DNA from: Gemmatimonadota bacterium | GTDB lineage: Bacteria; Gemmatimonadota; Gemmatimonadetes; Longimicrobiales; Gaopeijiaceae | Direction: 5' to 3' | DNA length: 61,244 nt | NCBI GenBank assembly: GCA_022560615.1 | Contig: JADFSR010000023.1 | Span: 1 to 61,244 of the forward strand | Shown here: positions 25,444 to 34,466 of the stretch, in pieces | Position numbering within the stretch: the stretch's first letter is position 1 | Layout of the letters: each line of letters begins with the position of its first letter | Translations under genes and position numbers: made by a program | Notes under the pieces: model-generated | Told to the model about the DNA's origin: nothing | Database searches by the model: none | Seen by the model: the letters and a program-made list of their open reading frames with translations, nothing else

Positions 25444-26715
25444 CTACCGGCACTTGCTCACGAGCGGCTCCGGCCCTGGATCCTCCGCCTGCGGATCGCC
25501 CACGAGCCCGACGAACAGAAGGGTCCCGGTCAGTCGCTCGCGAATCGCGAATACGAACGGTCGGTCGGCGATCAGTCCGTTGAACGAAAACGTACGGGCG
25601 CCCACCGCGGTGACGGCGGCGGCACGGGTCCCCCGCTCGTCGACCTCGATGAAGGTCTTCTGACGGACGAAGTCGATGCAGATCTGGTCGCCGATGGGGG
25701 ACATGCGCGTGAAGTCCGCACCTGGCCTGAACGCGGAGCCCATCCCCATCGCATCGAGGGCGTCGTTCAGGAAGGCGTCGTAGGTCAGCTTGAACTTGGG
25801 GATCCTTACGAGATCCACGGTCGTGGGAGTGAGCCCGCCGATCACGCGATCCCACGTGTCGGCGTCCAGCCCGGCCAGGAAGTCCCGAGCGTCCTCGCGC
25901 GGAACGATCACGACCATGGCGAACGCCGCGCCGCCGTATGGCAGCTCCACCGCCGTGTAGTCGGAGCCGAATCCCAGCGGGAACTCCACGTCGCTGATCG
26001 ACATCATGTCCACCTGGACCGTCGAGCCGTCTGCGCGCGTGAACCCCTGCCGACTCGTCTCGCCGGGATCGAACCGTGTGGTCCATGCGCCATCGAAGGA
26101 GATGGCGTTGATGAGCAGCAGCGCGAGCTCGGGATCCAGCTCGTCGAGGATCCTATCGATGAGACCGTTCGTGCTTTGCTCGACCCAGGCGTTGATCTCG
26201 GTGAGTGTGGCGGGGTCCCGGAAGTCTCTCGACTCGGATCGTGCCTCGAACGCCTGCTTCACCGCCTCGAGGAAGGCGGCATGGAACGGCACGTCCTCAT
26301 TGGCCCAGAGCGAGTTGGCGATGTCGAAGCGGACCTCCGGGTCCAGCTCGGTCAGCAGCTCGATGAGCCCGTGGTAGGAGTCATTGATCTCCTCCTGCGA
26401 GAGGTCCGCAAATCCCAGCGTCGCGCGCATTCTGTCGAACGTCTCCCCGTCCGCACCGTTCAGCGTCATGCCCAGCGCCATCGAGGCGCTGAGCGGAGAG
26501 AGCACGATGTTTGCGCGCCCGTCCCGTGCGACGACCTCCCGAATGAGGTCCAGCCCGAAGCTGTTCACGCCGCCGATGACTCGCTGCTCGGCTACCGTGA
26601 GGGCCCGGGGAAGCTCGGTGATTAACTCCGACCCGGGGCCGAACGAGTCAGTGCACGCGGCCAGGACCAGTGCGACGGAAAGAACGGATCGAAAGTGGAT
26701 GACGGCTCGTGACAT
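25444..26715 (-). CDS. Serpin (serine protease inhibitor) lipoprotein
   Basis: 423 residues from ATG 26715, the first one giving a clean lipoprotein signal (LVLAACT). The serpin fold is clear: NIVLSPLSASMALGMTLNGA, FDIANSLWANEDV, LINAISFDGAWTTRFDPGET, VELPYGGAAFAMVVIVP, and the hinge of the reactive loop VDERGTRAAAVTAVGA, then FNGLIADRPFVFAIRERLTG. The hinge has small residues, so it should be inhibitory. The likely target is a serine or cysteine protease at the cell surface; with so many exported peptidases here, self-protection is a plausible role. No linked partner gene. Confidence 0.92.
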   Translation of the reverse strand: MSRAVIHFRSVLSVALVLAACTDSFGPGSELITELPRALTVAEQRVIGGVNSFGLDLIREVVARDGRANIVLSPLSASMALGMTLNGADGETFDRMRATLGFADLSQEEINDSYHGLIELLTELDPEVRFDIANSLWANEDVPFHAAFLEAVKQAFEARSESRDFRDPATLTEINAWVEQSTNGLIDRILDELDPELALLLINAISFDGAWTTRFDPGETSRQGFTRADGSTVQVDMMSISDVEFPLGFGSDYTAVELPYGGAAFAMVVIVPREDARDFLAGLDADTWDRVIGGLTPTTVDLVRIPKFKLTYDAFLNDALDAMGMGSAFRPGADFTRMSPIGDQICIDFVRQKTFIEVDERGTRAAAVTAVGARTFSFNGLIADRPFVFAIRERLTGTLLFVGLVGDPQAEDPGPEPLVSKCR

Positions 26716-26875
26716 GGGTCGTGGCGCGGGCAAGATTAGGATCGACAACTCTGGCGGCTCATGGTACAAACGAGCGAAGAGCGGAGGTCGTGACGGGAAC
26801 CGACGCCCTCGGCCCTCCGGAAGTTGGGATCCTTTTCCTAGCCGGTACGTCGGCTGGACTGCCTATCCGCCTGCG

Positions 26876-27475
26876 CTAGCCGCTGGAATCAAGCCCGAGA
26901 AGCTCTCTCACCCGACCTTCGAGTCGAGTCATGCCGGCCTGTTGTCCCAGTTCGAACGCAGCCTCTGGATCGGCCCCGTCCACCCAGTACGCCTTGAGGG
27001 CGAGCATGGCTCCGACGCGGTTGCTACTCCCGCAGTAGAGGACCGTCGGCTCTTCTCCCACCGACTCCAGCAGAGCCGCGAGCGCCTCCACGTTCTCGCG
27101 CGTGAGCGCGTCTCCACCGGAAATCGGGAGGCGCTCGAAGTCGAACGACTGGTCGGCGGCACGAGCCTCTTCCCATCCGGCTCCCCGCTCGTCCGCTACC
27201 CTCAGTGAGATGAAGTGAGCGAAGCCAGCCTCCACGAGGCCGACGATTTGCTCTTCGGTCGGCTGGCCGGCCGTCACCAGATGGGGCAACGGCATACGCG
27301 CGTTCGACACGCCGAGCGCTGTCGCAGCGTCGAGGGTCGCTCCCTCAACAGACGCGCCACTCGTGACAGTCGCGGCACCCTCCGCCCCGTCGCCGGCCGG
27401 CTCCGATGTGCACGCTGTACCGACGAATAGGACTGCCATCGTCAGGGCAAGATTCCGAAGTGAGCGTCTGGTCAC
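26876..27475 (-). CDS. DUF442/dual-specificity phosphatase-like lipoprotein
   Basis: 199 residues. Lipobox GTAC (Cys about 22). Then LVTAGQPTEEQIVGLVEAGF, HFISLRVADE and VLYCGSSNRVGAMLAL, the pattern of the beta-lactamase hydrolase-like phosphatases (DUF442, TIGR01244), which share the fold of dual-specificity protein phosphatases. The C-x4-R loop is CGSSNR, so the nucleophilic Cys and the Arg are present. Being a lipoprotein it would act in the periplasm, on unknown phosphorylated or thiol substrates. The upstream and downstream neighbours run the same way but more than 150 bp apart. Confidence 0.78.
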   Translation of the reverse strand: MTRRSLRNLALTMAVLFVGTACTSEPAGDGAEGAATVTSGASVEGATLDAATALGVSNARMPLPHLVTAGQPTEEQIVGLVEAGFAHFISLRVADERGAGWEEARAADQSFDFERLPISGGDALTRENVEALAALLESVGEEPTVLYCGSSNRVGAMLALKAYWVDGADPEAAFELGQQAGMTRLEGRVRELLGLDSSG

Positions 27476-27700
27476 GAGGGGCCTCTGTCGGCTGAAGGGT
27501 CATGTCGACGCGTGCGATGGCACGCATCGCTCACAAGATAGACCCGATCGCATCCAGCGTCTCCCAGCTCCGCGCTAGACCTACTACGAAACGTTGGAGG
27601 TGAGCTGTCGAGGATGGCACGACGTGATGCCATGGATGGGCTACTCCTGAGGTGTCTTGCTGGCGGCCTACCGGATCTTGCTTCGCCGGATGCGGGACGT

Positions 27701-28777
27701 CTACCGTGGCATCTCCTTTATGTACACGTCCTGCTTCAGGTAGGGAATCTCGATTTTCTCCTCGTTGAATCGGCGATACACCTCGGTGTTGAGCGCGTCG
27801 GTGATGCGGCCGCGGAGGACGGGCTCCTCGATCCAACCCAGGAGCTCCAACTCGAGTCCAGAGGGGCCGAACGCGCGAAAACGGACGCGTGGTTCCGGCT
27901 CGGCGCACACGCCGTCGAGATGAACGGCGGTTTCGACAAGCACCTTCTTCACGTGATCGATGTCGGATCCATAGGCGCATGTGATTTTGATGCGTATGCG
28001 CTCCTTCTTGTGAGGTCCCCCCGTCTCGTTGATGATCTTGGTGTTGCCCATGACCGCGTTGGGTACGGTCACCTCGATGTCGTCACGGGTCAGGAGGCGA
28101 GTGCTGCGAAGCCCGATGTGGGTGACCCGTCCCCGTTCTCCAGTATCGAGAATGATGAAGTCCCCAATCCTGTACGGTGCGTCGGCGAGGATGAATACAC
28201 CCGCGAAGAAGTTGGCGACCGTGTCTTTGGCGCCGAAGCCGACTGCGATCCCGATGATTCCGGCCGAGGCTAACCACCCAGTAACGTCCAGGTCCCAAAC
28301 CAGGAACAGAAAGTAGGCGCCCGCCCCCAACAGCAGCACGTTGGACAGGTTGCGAAACAGGGGCAGTGTCTGTTCATCGATGAACCGGAAGCGGTCAGCC
28401 TGCTGACTCAGGGCCTCTAGGGCCAGTCCACTCACGCGTATCGCGAGACCGAAGCCGATGAAAACGGCCATTGTGCCGAGGGCACCGAACGTGACCCTTC
28501 GCATGACACCTTGCAGTGAGAGCAGATCTACGGCCACCGACAGGCCCCCGATGAGTACGAACAGAAACAGCGGCCGATGCAGCATCTCGACGATGCGATC
28601 GTCGAGGTCGGTCGTGGTTTTTTGTGCCCAGCGGGTGATCAGCCTGGAGATGACCCAGTCGGCGATCTTGGCGACCACGAAGCTTAGAACGACGACGATA
28701 AGGGCTTGAAAGCGCGGGTCGGCGGCCAAGTTGTTGAACGCACCGAACTGACTCAGGAAATTCTCCAGGGCCTGCAT
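27701..28777 (-). CDS. MscS-type mechanosensitive channel
   Basis: 358 residues. ATG 28777 (after an in-frame GTG) with GGGAGG six bases upstream. Four predicted membrane helices (about 20-40, 65-85, 92-112 and the pore helix near 150-175) precede the MscS beta domain: GIIGIAVGFGAKDTVANFFA, with YRIGDFIILDTGERGRVTHI next, then VTVPNAVMGNTKIINETGG. The C-terminal alpha/beta domain ends in EIPYLKQDVYIKEMPR. It should open under hypo-osmotic tension to release solutes. Confidence 0.93.
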   Translation of the reverse strand: MQALENFLSQFGAFNNLAADPRFQALIVVVLSFVVAKIADWVISRLITRWAQKTTTDLDDRIVEMLHRPLFLFVLIGGLSVAVDLLSLQGVMRRVTFGALGTMAVFIGFGLAIRVSGLALEALSQQADRFRFIDEQTLPLFRNLSNVLLLGAGAYFLFLVWDLDVTGWLASAGIIGIAVGFGAKDTVANFFAGVFILADAPYRIGDFIILDTGERGRVTHIGLRSTRLLTRDDIEVTVPNAVMGNTKIINETGGPHKKERIRIKITCAYGSDIDHVKKVLVETAVHLDGVCAEPEPRVRFRAFGPSGLELELLGWIEEPVLRGRITDALNTEVYRRFNEEKIEIPYLKQDVYIKEMPR

Positions 28778-29137
28778 CACTCACCTCCCGAACGTGCGGA
28801 CGGTACGTGTGGGTCTCTCGGGCGAGAGCCCACGCCACGTGATCGCGCTGATTCGCGACACGGGCGGACCAATCTTGCCTACAATCTCAGCTAGCGGAAT
28901 GGAGTAGGCATCATGGGGACATGGCGTCCGCTACCGGTTTGGATCAGCAGCTAAGCAGCCCAAAGAGGCGTTCCGAGCGCCTCGTCGCCTCGGTACGCTT
29001 CGCTGATTCAGCGCGTAGGGCGTACAATGACCAACGGGCCCGGCCGCTGCGCGGACACTCCGGTGAGCACTAGCATGCTCACCTCCGCGTCGGGAGCGCC
29101 TTGACCGTTCTACGTAATACCTATACGGAGGGAGATC
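28778..29137. other. Divergent intergenic region with an inverted repeat at 29063-29082
   Basis: 360 bp between the outward-facing MscS and D-aminoacylase genes, so it must hold both promoters. The only clear structure is GTGAGCA-CTAGCA-TGCTCAC (29063-29082), a 7-bp perfect inverted repeat that could be an operator. A TTGACC (29101) / TATACG (29122) pair is too close to the start codon to be convincing. Confidence 0.35.
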
Positions 29138-30739
29138 ATGCGTCAGACTGCGCTCCTCGCCATCGCGGCCGCGCTCGCGGCAGCCCCCGCCGCAGCCCCT
29201 GTCCACGCCCAGAGGTACGACGTCCTGATCCGCGGAGGCACCGTCATCGACGGCACCGGCGCGCCCGGTTTTGCTGCCGATGTCGCGGTCTCGGACGGCA
29301 GGATCGTTGCGGTCTCCCGCGACGGGATCGACCCCGCCGAGGCGACGACCGTCATCGACGCCAGCGGCCAGGTGGTCACACCGGGCTTCATCGACAACCA
29401 CGCGCACATCCAGCAGACGATCGCGGAATATCCGCTGGCCGAGAACTTCCTGCGGCAGGGGATAACCACCATCATCGCTTCGCTGCACTCCGGCAGACAG
29501 CCTTGGCCGCTCGATGACTTCGCCTCGAGCCTGGTGATGGCGCCCAACGTAGGGTTCTTCGCGGGTCACTCCTGGACTCGCCAGCGAGTCATGGGCATGG
29601 ACAACCGCGCCCCCACGCCCCAGGAGCTCGAGGAGATGAAGGCACTCGTCGATCAGTCGATGCGCGATGGGGCGCTGGGTCTTTCGACCGGCCTTCTTTA
29701 CGTGCCCGCGAACTTCGCCGAAACGGAGGAGATCATAGAGCTGGCCAAGGTCGCGGCGGCCCACGGAGGAATCTACGTGAGCCACATGCGAAACGAGGCG
29801 AGCGGGCTCATCGAGTCGGTGGCCGAAGTGATCCGAATCGCGGACGAAGCCGGCATCCCGGCGCAGATCAACCACCACAAGGCGGCTGGAGCCGCACAGT
29901 GGGGCTGGAGCGAGAAGACGCTGGCGATGATCGACTCCGCCAACGCGGCCGGGCTGACGGTCACGCACGACCTCTACCCGTACACGGCCTCGAGCACCGG
30001 ATCTTCGATCCTCTTTCCGCAGTGGGCGCTCGCGGGTGGCTCGGACGCGTTCGCCGAGCGCGTCGCAGACCCCGAGACGAGGGCGCGCCTGGAAGAGGAC
30101 ATGCGCTTCATCTTCACCACGGACCGGACCGGGAGTGACATCTCTCGCATCCAGTTCCGCGTCTTGCGCTCGGACGAGAGCTACAACGGAAAGACGCTGG
30201 CGGACTACGCCGCCGACCGCGGTCTCCCCAACGACCTGGAGACGGGGATCGACCTGGCGATCGAGCTCCAGCTACAGGGCGGGTTCAGCGCGATCTACCA
30301 CGCGATGGACGAGGCCGACGTCATCCGCATCCTGCAGCACCCGCTGGCCATGATCGAGACCGACGGGGACGCGGTGGGCTACGGCATCGGCTACCCCCAC
30401 CCGCGCAGCTATGGAGCTTTCGCGCGCGTGCTCGCTCGCTACGTCCGCGAGCTCGGCGTCATCACGCTCGAGGAAGCCGTGAAGAAGATGACGTCGATGC
30501 CGGCCCAGTGGCTCGGACGCGCGGACATGGGCTTCATCGCAGAGGGGATGCGGGCCGACGTGGCGGTTTTCGACCCGGACGTGATCGCGGACCGGGCGAC
30601 GTACGCCGATCCCCACCAGTTCTCGGTGGGAATCACCGATCTGCTGATCAACGGCGTGCCGGTGATCCTCAATGGCGGCCTCACCGGCGAAAAGCCGGGA
30701 AGATGGATTCGCGGACCGGTGCGAAGGCCGATCAGCTGA
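29138..30739 (+). CDS. Exported N-acyl-D-amino-acid deacylase (amidohydrolase)
   Basis: 533 residues; ATG 29138 with GGAGGGAG upstream; signal peptide ends at PVHAQ. Features of D-aminoacylases: DNHAHIQQT (metal HxH), GALGLSTGLLYVPANFAETE, YVSHMRNEASG, QINHHKAAGA, and a C-terminal ETDGDAVGYG with HPRSYGAFARVL. The Cys metal ligand of classic D-aminoacylases (in NCG) is not seen; the strand there reads ASLHSG. It should release D-amino acids from N-acyl forms in the periplasm. It is convergent with the ABC-F gene, 16 bp apart. Confidence 0.88.
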   Translation: MRQTALLAIAAALAAAPAAAPVHAQRYDVLIRGGTVIDGTGAPGFAADVAVSDGRIVAVSRDGIDPAEATTVIDASGQVVTPGFIDNHAHIQQTIAEYPLAENFLRQGITTIIASLHSGRQPWPLDDFASSLVMAPNVGFFAGHSWTRQRVMGMDNRAPTPQELEEMKALVDQSMRDGALGLSTGLLYVPANFAETEEIIELAKVAAAHGGIYVSHMRNEASGLIESVAEVIRIADEAGIPAQINHHKAAGAAQWGWSEKTLAMIDSANAAGLTVTHDLYPYTASSTGSSILFPQWALAGGSDAFAERVADPETRARLEEDMRFIFTTDRTGSDISRIQFRVLRSDESYNGKTLADYAADRGLPNDLETGIDLAIELQLQGGFSAIYHAMDEADVIRILQHPLAMIETDGDAVGYGIGYPHPRSYGAFARVLARYVRELGVITLEEAVKKMTSMPAQWLGRADMGFIAEGMRADVAVFDPDVIADRATYADPHQFSVGITDLLINGVPVILNGGLTGEKPGRWIRGPVRRPIS

Positions 30740-30755
30740 GGGTCAGAGCCTTCGG

Positions 30756-32717
30756 CTACTTGGCCTTGAGCGCGCTCAACTCCTCTTCGGTCCGTTCCCA
30801 CTCGCTCGTCAGCTCGGCCACCTCACTCTTCAGGCGCGAACGCTCATCCTCCAGCGCCCTGACGTCGTCGGGCGGAGTTTGCTCGTAGTAGCCGGGTTGG
30901 CAGAATAGCTCATCGATTTCCAGGACACGCGCTTCGGCCGTGTCGACGCGAGCCATCAGCGTGTCGAGGCTCTCGCGCATGCGACTCCTGTGCGCCTTCG
31001 AAACACCTCGCCGGCCCCCTGCCGGCGCAGGCCCGCTCCCGTTGACCGACACGCCGGACCGGTCCTTGGCCTTCTTCTTCTTCTCCCGCTTGGCCTTGAG
31101 GATCACCCGGTCGGTGTCCAGATGGTCGTCGCCGCAGAAGTGCACGTACTCCTCGTATGTGCCCAGGTAGTCGACGATGTCGTCGCTCTTGATCTCCACG
31201 ACGCGGGTGGCCAGCTGGCTCACGAACCAGCGATCGTGCGAGACCAACAGGAGCGTGCCTTCGAAGGCTCTCAGTCCCTCGACCAGCGCCTCGATCGACT
31301 CGAGATCCAGGTGATTGGTCGGCTCGTCCAGCACCAGGACGTTCGGGCGCTCGATCGCCAACCGGGTGAAGACCAGGCGCGTAGCCTCTCCACCCGAGAG
31401 CGCACTCAGCCGCTTCTTGCCGTCGTCGCCTGAGAACAGCATCAGCCCCATCCGGCCGCGCACATAGCCGATGTCCTTGTCCGGGCAAAAATCCCAGACC
31501 CAGTCCTCGGCCGTGCGCTTCGGCGTCTCGAACTGCTCGTGGTGGTCCTGGGCGAAATAGCCCAGGTGGGTCTCGTACCCCCACTGGACCTCTCCGCCGT
31601 CGGGCTCCAACTCGCCCATGATGATCTTGAGAAGCGTGGATTTGCCGATGCCGTTGGGCCCCATGATGGCCAGCCGGTCGCCCCGGTTCACGGTGAGGTC
31701 CACGCCGTGCAGCACCTCGTTGTCGCCGAAGGCCTTCTTGATGCCCTTGATGCTGAGCACTTCCTTCCCGCTGTTGCGCTTCTGCTCGAATCGGAAGGTG
31801 GGGTAGCGCCGCGAGCTCATGGGCAGCCCCGTGAGCGCAGCCGCCTTCTTCTCGATCATGCGCACCTTGCTCTGTGCCTGCCGAGCCTTGCTCGCCTTCG
31901 CCCGGAACCGGTCCACGAACTTCTGGTGATGCGCGATGTCCCGCTCGCGGGCCGCGATGTCCTTCTCCCTGCGCTCGCGCTCCAGCTGCTTCGCCTTCAG
32001 AGAGTCGGTGTAGTTCCCGTGATAGAGCAGCACCGTCTCGTAGTCCACATCCAGGACGTGCGTCATCACGTTGTCCAGGAATCGGTGGTCGTGGGAGATG
32101 ACCACCGCCGGCCCCTTGAAGTCGCGCAGGAAGATCTCGAGCCAGCGAATGGAGATGATGTCGAGGTGGTTGGTCGGCTCGTCGAGAAGAAGGATGTCTG
32201 GGGCGCTCGCCAGTACCTGAGCGAGCAAGACCCGAAGCTTGAATCCGCCCGACAGCGTGGACACGCGAGAGCGATGCACCTCCGTCGGGAGACCCAGACC
32301 CTCCAGAATCGTGGCGGCTCGGGCTTCGGCCGTGTATCCGTCGTGCCGCTGAAAAGTCTCCTCCAATTCGGAAAACCGGTCCGCGTCGAAGTGCTGCTCG
32401 GCGCGTGCCAACAGCGCCTCCCTCTCCACCATCGCGTGCCACAGCTCCGGGTTGCCCATGAGGGTGACCTTGAGAATCTCCTCGTTCTCGTACACGAACT
32501 GGTCCTGGCGCAGGACTCCCATCCGGAGATGCTTCGCCACGGAGACCGTACCGTCACTGGACTCCAGGTCACCGCACAGGATGTTGAGGAGCGTGGTCTT
32601 GCCCGACCCGTTGGCGCCCACCAGCCCGTAGCGCTCCCCCGGGTTGAGCTGGAAGGAGGCGCCGGTGAACAGCGTGCGGTCGCCGAACGACTTTTCGAGG
32701 TTTGAAACGGAGATCAT
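30756..32717 (-). CDS. ABC-F family ATPase (ribosome-associated type)
   Basis: 653 residues. Two ABC cassettes: Walker A GANGSGKTT and GPNGIGKST; signature LSGGFKLRV and LSGGEATRL; Walker B with DEPTNHLD in both. They are joined by a basic linker (RERREKDIAARERDIAHHQ). The C-terminus has a Lys-rich stretch (KAKREKKKKAKDRSG) and a coiled coil. No membrane segments, so this is a cytoplasmic ABC-F protein of the Uup/EttA/YdiF group that acts on the ribosome. The exact subfamily cannot be set by eye. It starts with ATG at 32717. Confidence 0.93.
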   Translation of the reverse strand: MISVSNLEKSFGDRTLFTGASFQLNPGERYGLVGANGSGKTTLLNILCGDLESSDGTVSVAKHLRMGVLRQDQFVYENEEILKVTLMGNPELWHAMVEREALLARAEQHFDADRFSELEETFQRHDGYTAEARAATILEGLGLPTEVHRSRVSTLSGGFKLRVLLAQVLASAPDILLLDEPTNHLDIISIRWLEIFLRDFKGPAVVISHDHRFLDNVMTHVLDVDYETVLLYHGNYTDSLKAKQLERERREKDIAARERDIAHHQKFVDRFRAKASKARQAQSKVRMIEKKAAALTGLPMSSRRYPTFRFEQKRNSGKEVLSIKGIKKAFGDNEVLHGVDLTVNRGDRLAIMGPNGIGKSTLLKIIMGELEPDGGEVQWGYETHLGYFAQDHHEQFETPKRTAEDWVWDFCPDKDIGYVRGRMGLMLFSGDDGKKRLSALSGGEATRLVFTRLAIERPNVLVLDEPTNHLDLESIEALVEGLRAFEGTLLLVSHDRWFVSQLATRVVEIKSDDIVDYLGTYEEYVHFCGDDHLDTDRVILKAKREKKKKAKDRSGVSVNGSGPAPAGGRRGVSKAHRSRMRESLDTLMARVDTAEARVLEIDELFCQPGYYEQTPPDDVRALEDERSRLKSEVAELTSEWERTEEELSALKAK

Positions 32718-32793
32718 GGGGGAAGAAGCTAAAACGAACGGACGAACGCGTCCTTCAACCGTGATCCGTGACCAAGGTGAGCACGCCTCCCCG

Positions 32794-34332
32794 CTATTCT
32801 CGATTCGTCACGGGCCGCAACACCGGCCTCCGGAACGGCGCGCCCGGGATAAATTTTCCCGAGCCGGACTCGGCCACGACCGCGCCGTCGTCGTAGACGA
32901 CTTCACCGCGGCGGATGGTGGTGCGCGGGAAGCCAGTCACCTCCAAGCCCGCATAGGTGGAGTACCCTGCCCTCGACAGCTGATCCTCGTCACGGATGAG
33001 CTTCGTGATCGTGGGGTCCCAAATCACGATGTCGGCATCCGAACCGACCTGGATCGTGCCCTTCCGGGGATAGAAACCGAACAGCTTGGCCGCGTTCGTC
33101 GAAGTAACTGCGACGAACTGCTCGAGCGTGATGCGACCCGTCAGCACACCCTCGGAGAACATCATCGGCAGGTACTCCTGGAGATTGGCGAGGCCCAGCC
33201 GCTTGTTCGCGAGCGTCTGGGTGGGGTCGAGCTTGGCCGCTCTCGTATATCCGGTGTGATCGGTTCCGATCGTGTGCACCGTGCCTTTGGCGATCCCTTC
33301 CCACAGCATGTCCTGGTCCCACTTGTCACGCAGCGGTGGCCCGCCCAGGTAGAGGCCGACGTCCGGCCGCTGGTACACCGCCGCCGTGAGGTGCAAATAC
33401 ATCGGCCGTGTTTCCACATAGACTGGAAGCCCTCGCGCCATTGCGTCCTCGGCCACCTTCAGCGCGCGCCCCGACGAGACGTGCAGGATGTACATCGGCG
33501 AGCCGGTCGCTTCCGCGATCGCGACGGCCCTCTGCACAGCGACCACCTCTGCGACGGCTGGGGCGCTCTGGGCGAAGTTGTGAATCGAGCCCCGGCCCTC
33601 GGCCATGAGACGGTCCCTGGCCTCCTGGAGAATCGCATAGTCCTCGGCGTGGATCATGCTGAGCACCCCTGCCCCGCCCGACGCTCGGAACGTCCGGTAC
33701 CATTCGAGCACATGCTGGTCGTAGGCCGGCCGGGCCATGAAATCCTCGCCCGTGCTCACGAAGCCTCTCGACACCAGCTCGTCCAGACGGCTGCGCACGA
33801 ACGGCGTGGGGTCGTTGCCCACGGCGACGTGCACGAAGACGTCGGCCATCCCGTTCCGCTCGATCGCGCCGATGACCCGAGCGGCGTACGCGTCCACGTC
33901 CTCGCCCGACCGCATCGAAATGAAGTTCGATACCGTGGTCACGCCGCCCGCGAAGGCAGCCGCGGATCCGCTCGCGTAGTCGTCCTGGTTCCTGTTGGGC
34001 TCGGGCGGGTCCGGCATCACCGGGTTGAGATGCGTGTGCGGGTCGACGGCACCCGGAAGCAGAAGCATTCCGCTCGCGTCGATCTCCCGCGCGCCTGCAC
34101 CGGCTGCGAGGCTCGGTCCGATCTCGACGACCGTTTCGCCACGGATGCGGATGTCCGCCTCCATGCGCCCGTCGGCGGTAACGATCAGGCCGTTTCGGAT
34201 GATGGTCTCGGCGGGCTGTTGCGCAGCAGCGGAGGCCGGCAGCGCCAACATGAGCAGTGCGAGCCACGCGAGCGATCGCGCGAGTGATCGCGCGAGCAAA
34301 CCAGCAGCCGGAAGTGTCTTCAACGTAGTCAT
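32794..34332 (-). CDS. Exported dihydropyrimidinase/hydantoinase-like amidohydrolase
   Basis: 512 residues; ATG 34332 with AAGGAG ten bases upstream; the leader (ALPASAAAQQ) predicts export. VDPHTHLNP gives the metal HxH, SMIHAEDYAI and YILHVSSGRAL the later His ligands, and TIGTDHTGYT the catalytic Asp. At the position of the carboxylated Lys of hydantoinases (SFKxFMAY) this protein reads STGEDFMAR, that is Glu instead of Lys. It is therefore an atypical member, perhaps with a Glu bridge or a single metal. Substrate unknown (cyclic amides or related). It is divergent from the M14 peptidase gene. Confidence 0.85.
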   Translation of the reverse strand: MTTLKTLPAAGLLARSLARSLAWLALLMLALPASAAAQQPAETIIRNGLIVTADGRMEADIRIRGETVVEIGPSLAAGAGAREIDASGMLLLPGAVDPHTHLNPVMPDPPEPNRNQDDYASGSAAAFAGGVTTVSNFISMRSGEDVDAYAARVIGAIERNGMADVFVHVAVGNDPTPFVRSRLDELVSRGFVSTGEDFMARPAYDQHVLEWYRTFRASGGAGVLSMIHAEDYAILQEARDRLMAEGRGSIHNFAQSAPAVAEVVAVQRAVAIAEATGSPMYILHVSSGRALKVAEDAMARGLPVYVETRPMYLHLTAAVYQRPDVGLYLGGPPLRDKWDQDMLWEGIAKGTVHTIGTDHTGYTRAAKLDPTQTLANKRLGLANLQEYLPMMFSEGVLTGRITLEQFVAVTSTNAAKLFGFYPRKGTIQVGSDADIVIWDPTITKLIRDEDQLSRAGYSTYAGLEVTGFPRTTIRRGEVVYDDGAVVAESGSGKFIPGAPFRRPVLRPVTNRE

Positions 34333-34466
34333 GTCAATCCGCTCCTTGCTCGCCCGTAGCGGCGATGGGGTCACGCCGCAAAGTGTGTCGGCCGTGGGGA
34401 GATCGACAGGAGTGGCTATTCTGTTTCCAAACGGGAGCGCTGGCTCCCCATAGCGGCAGGGTCATC

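Noticed and set aside
25026-25583. Plus-strand frame of 185 codons antisense to the serpin end
   Set aside because: Low-complexity shadow, no ribosome site, overlaps a well-supported gene.
29101-29127. TTGACC/TATACG promoter before the D-aminoacylase
   Set aside because: Spacer is only 15 bp and the -10 box touches the ribosome site.
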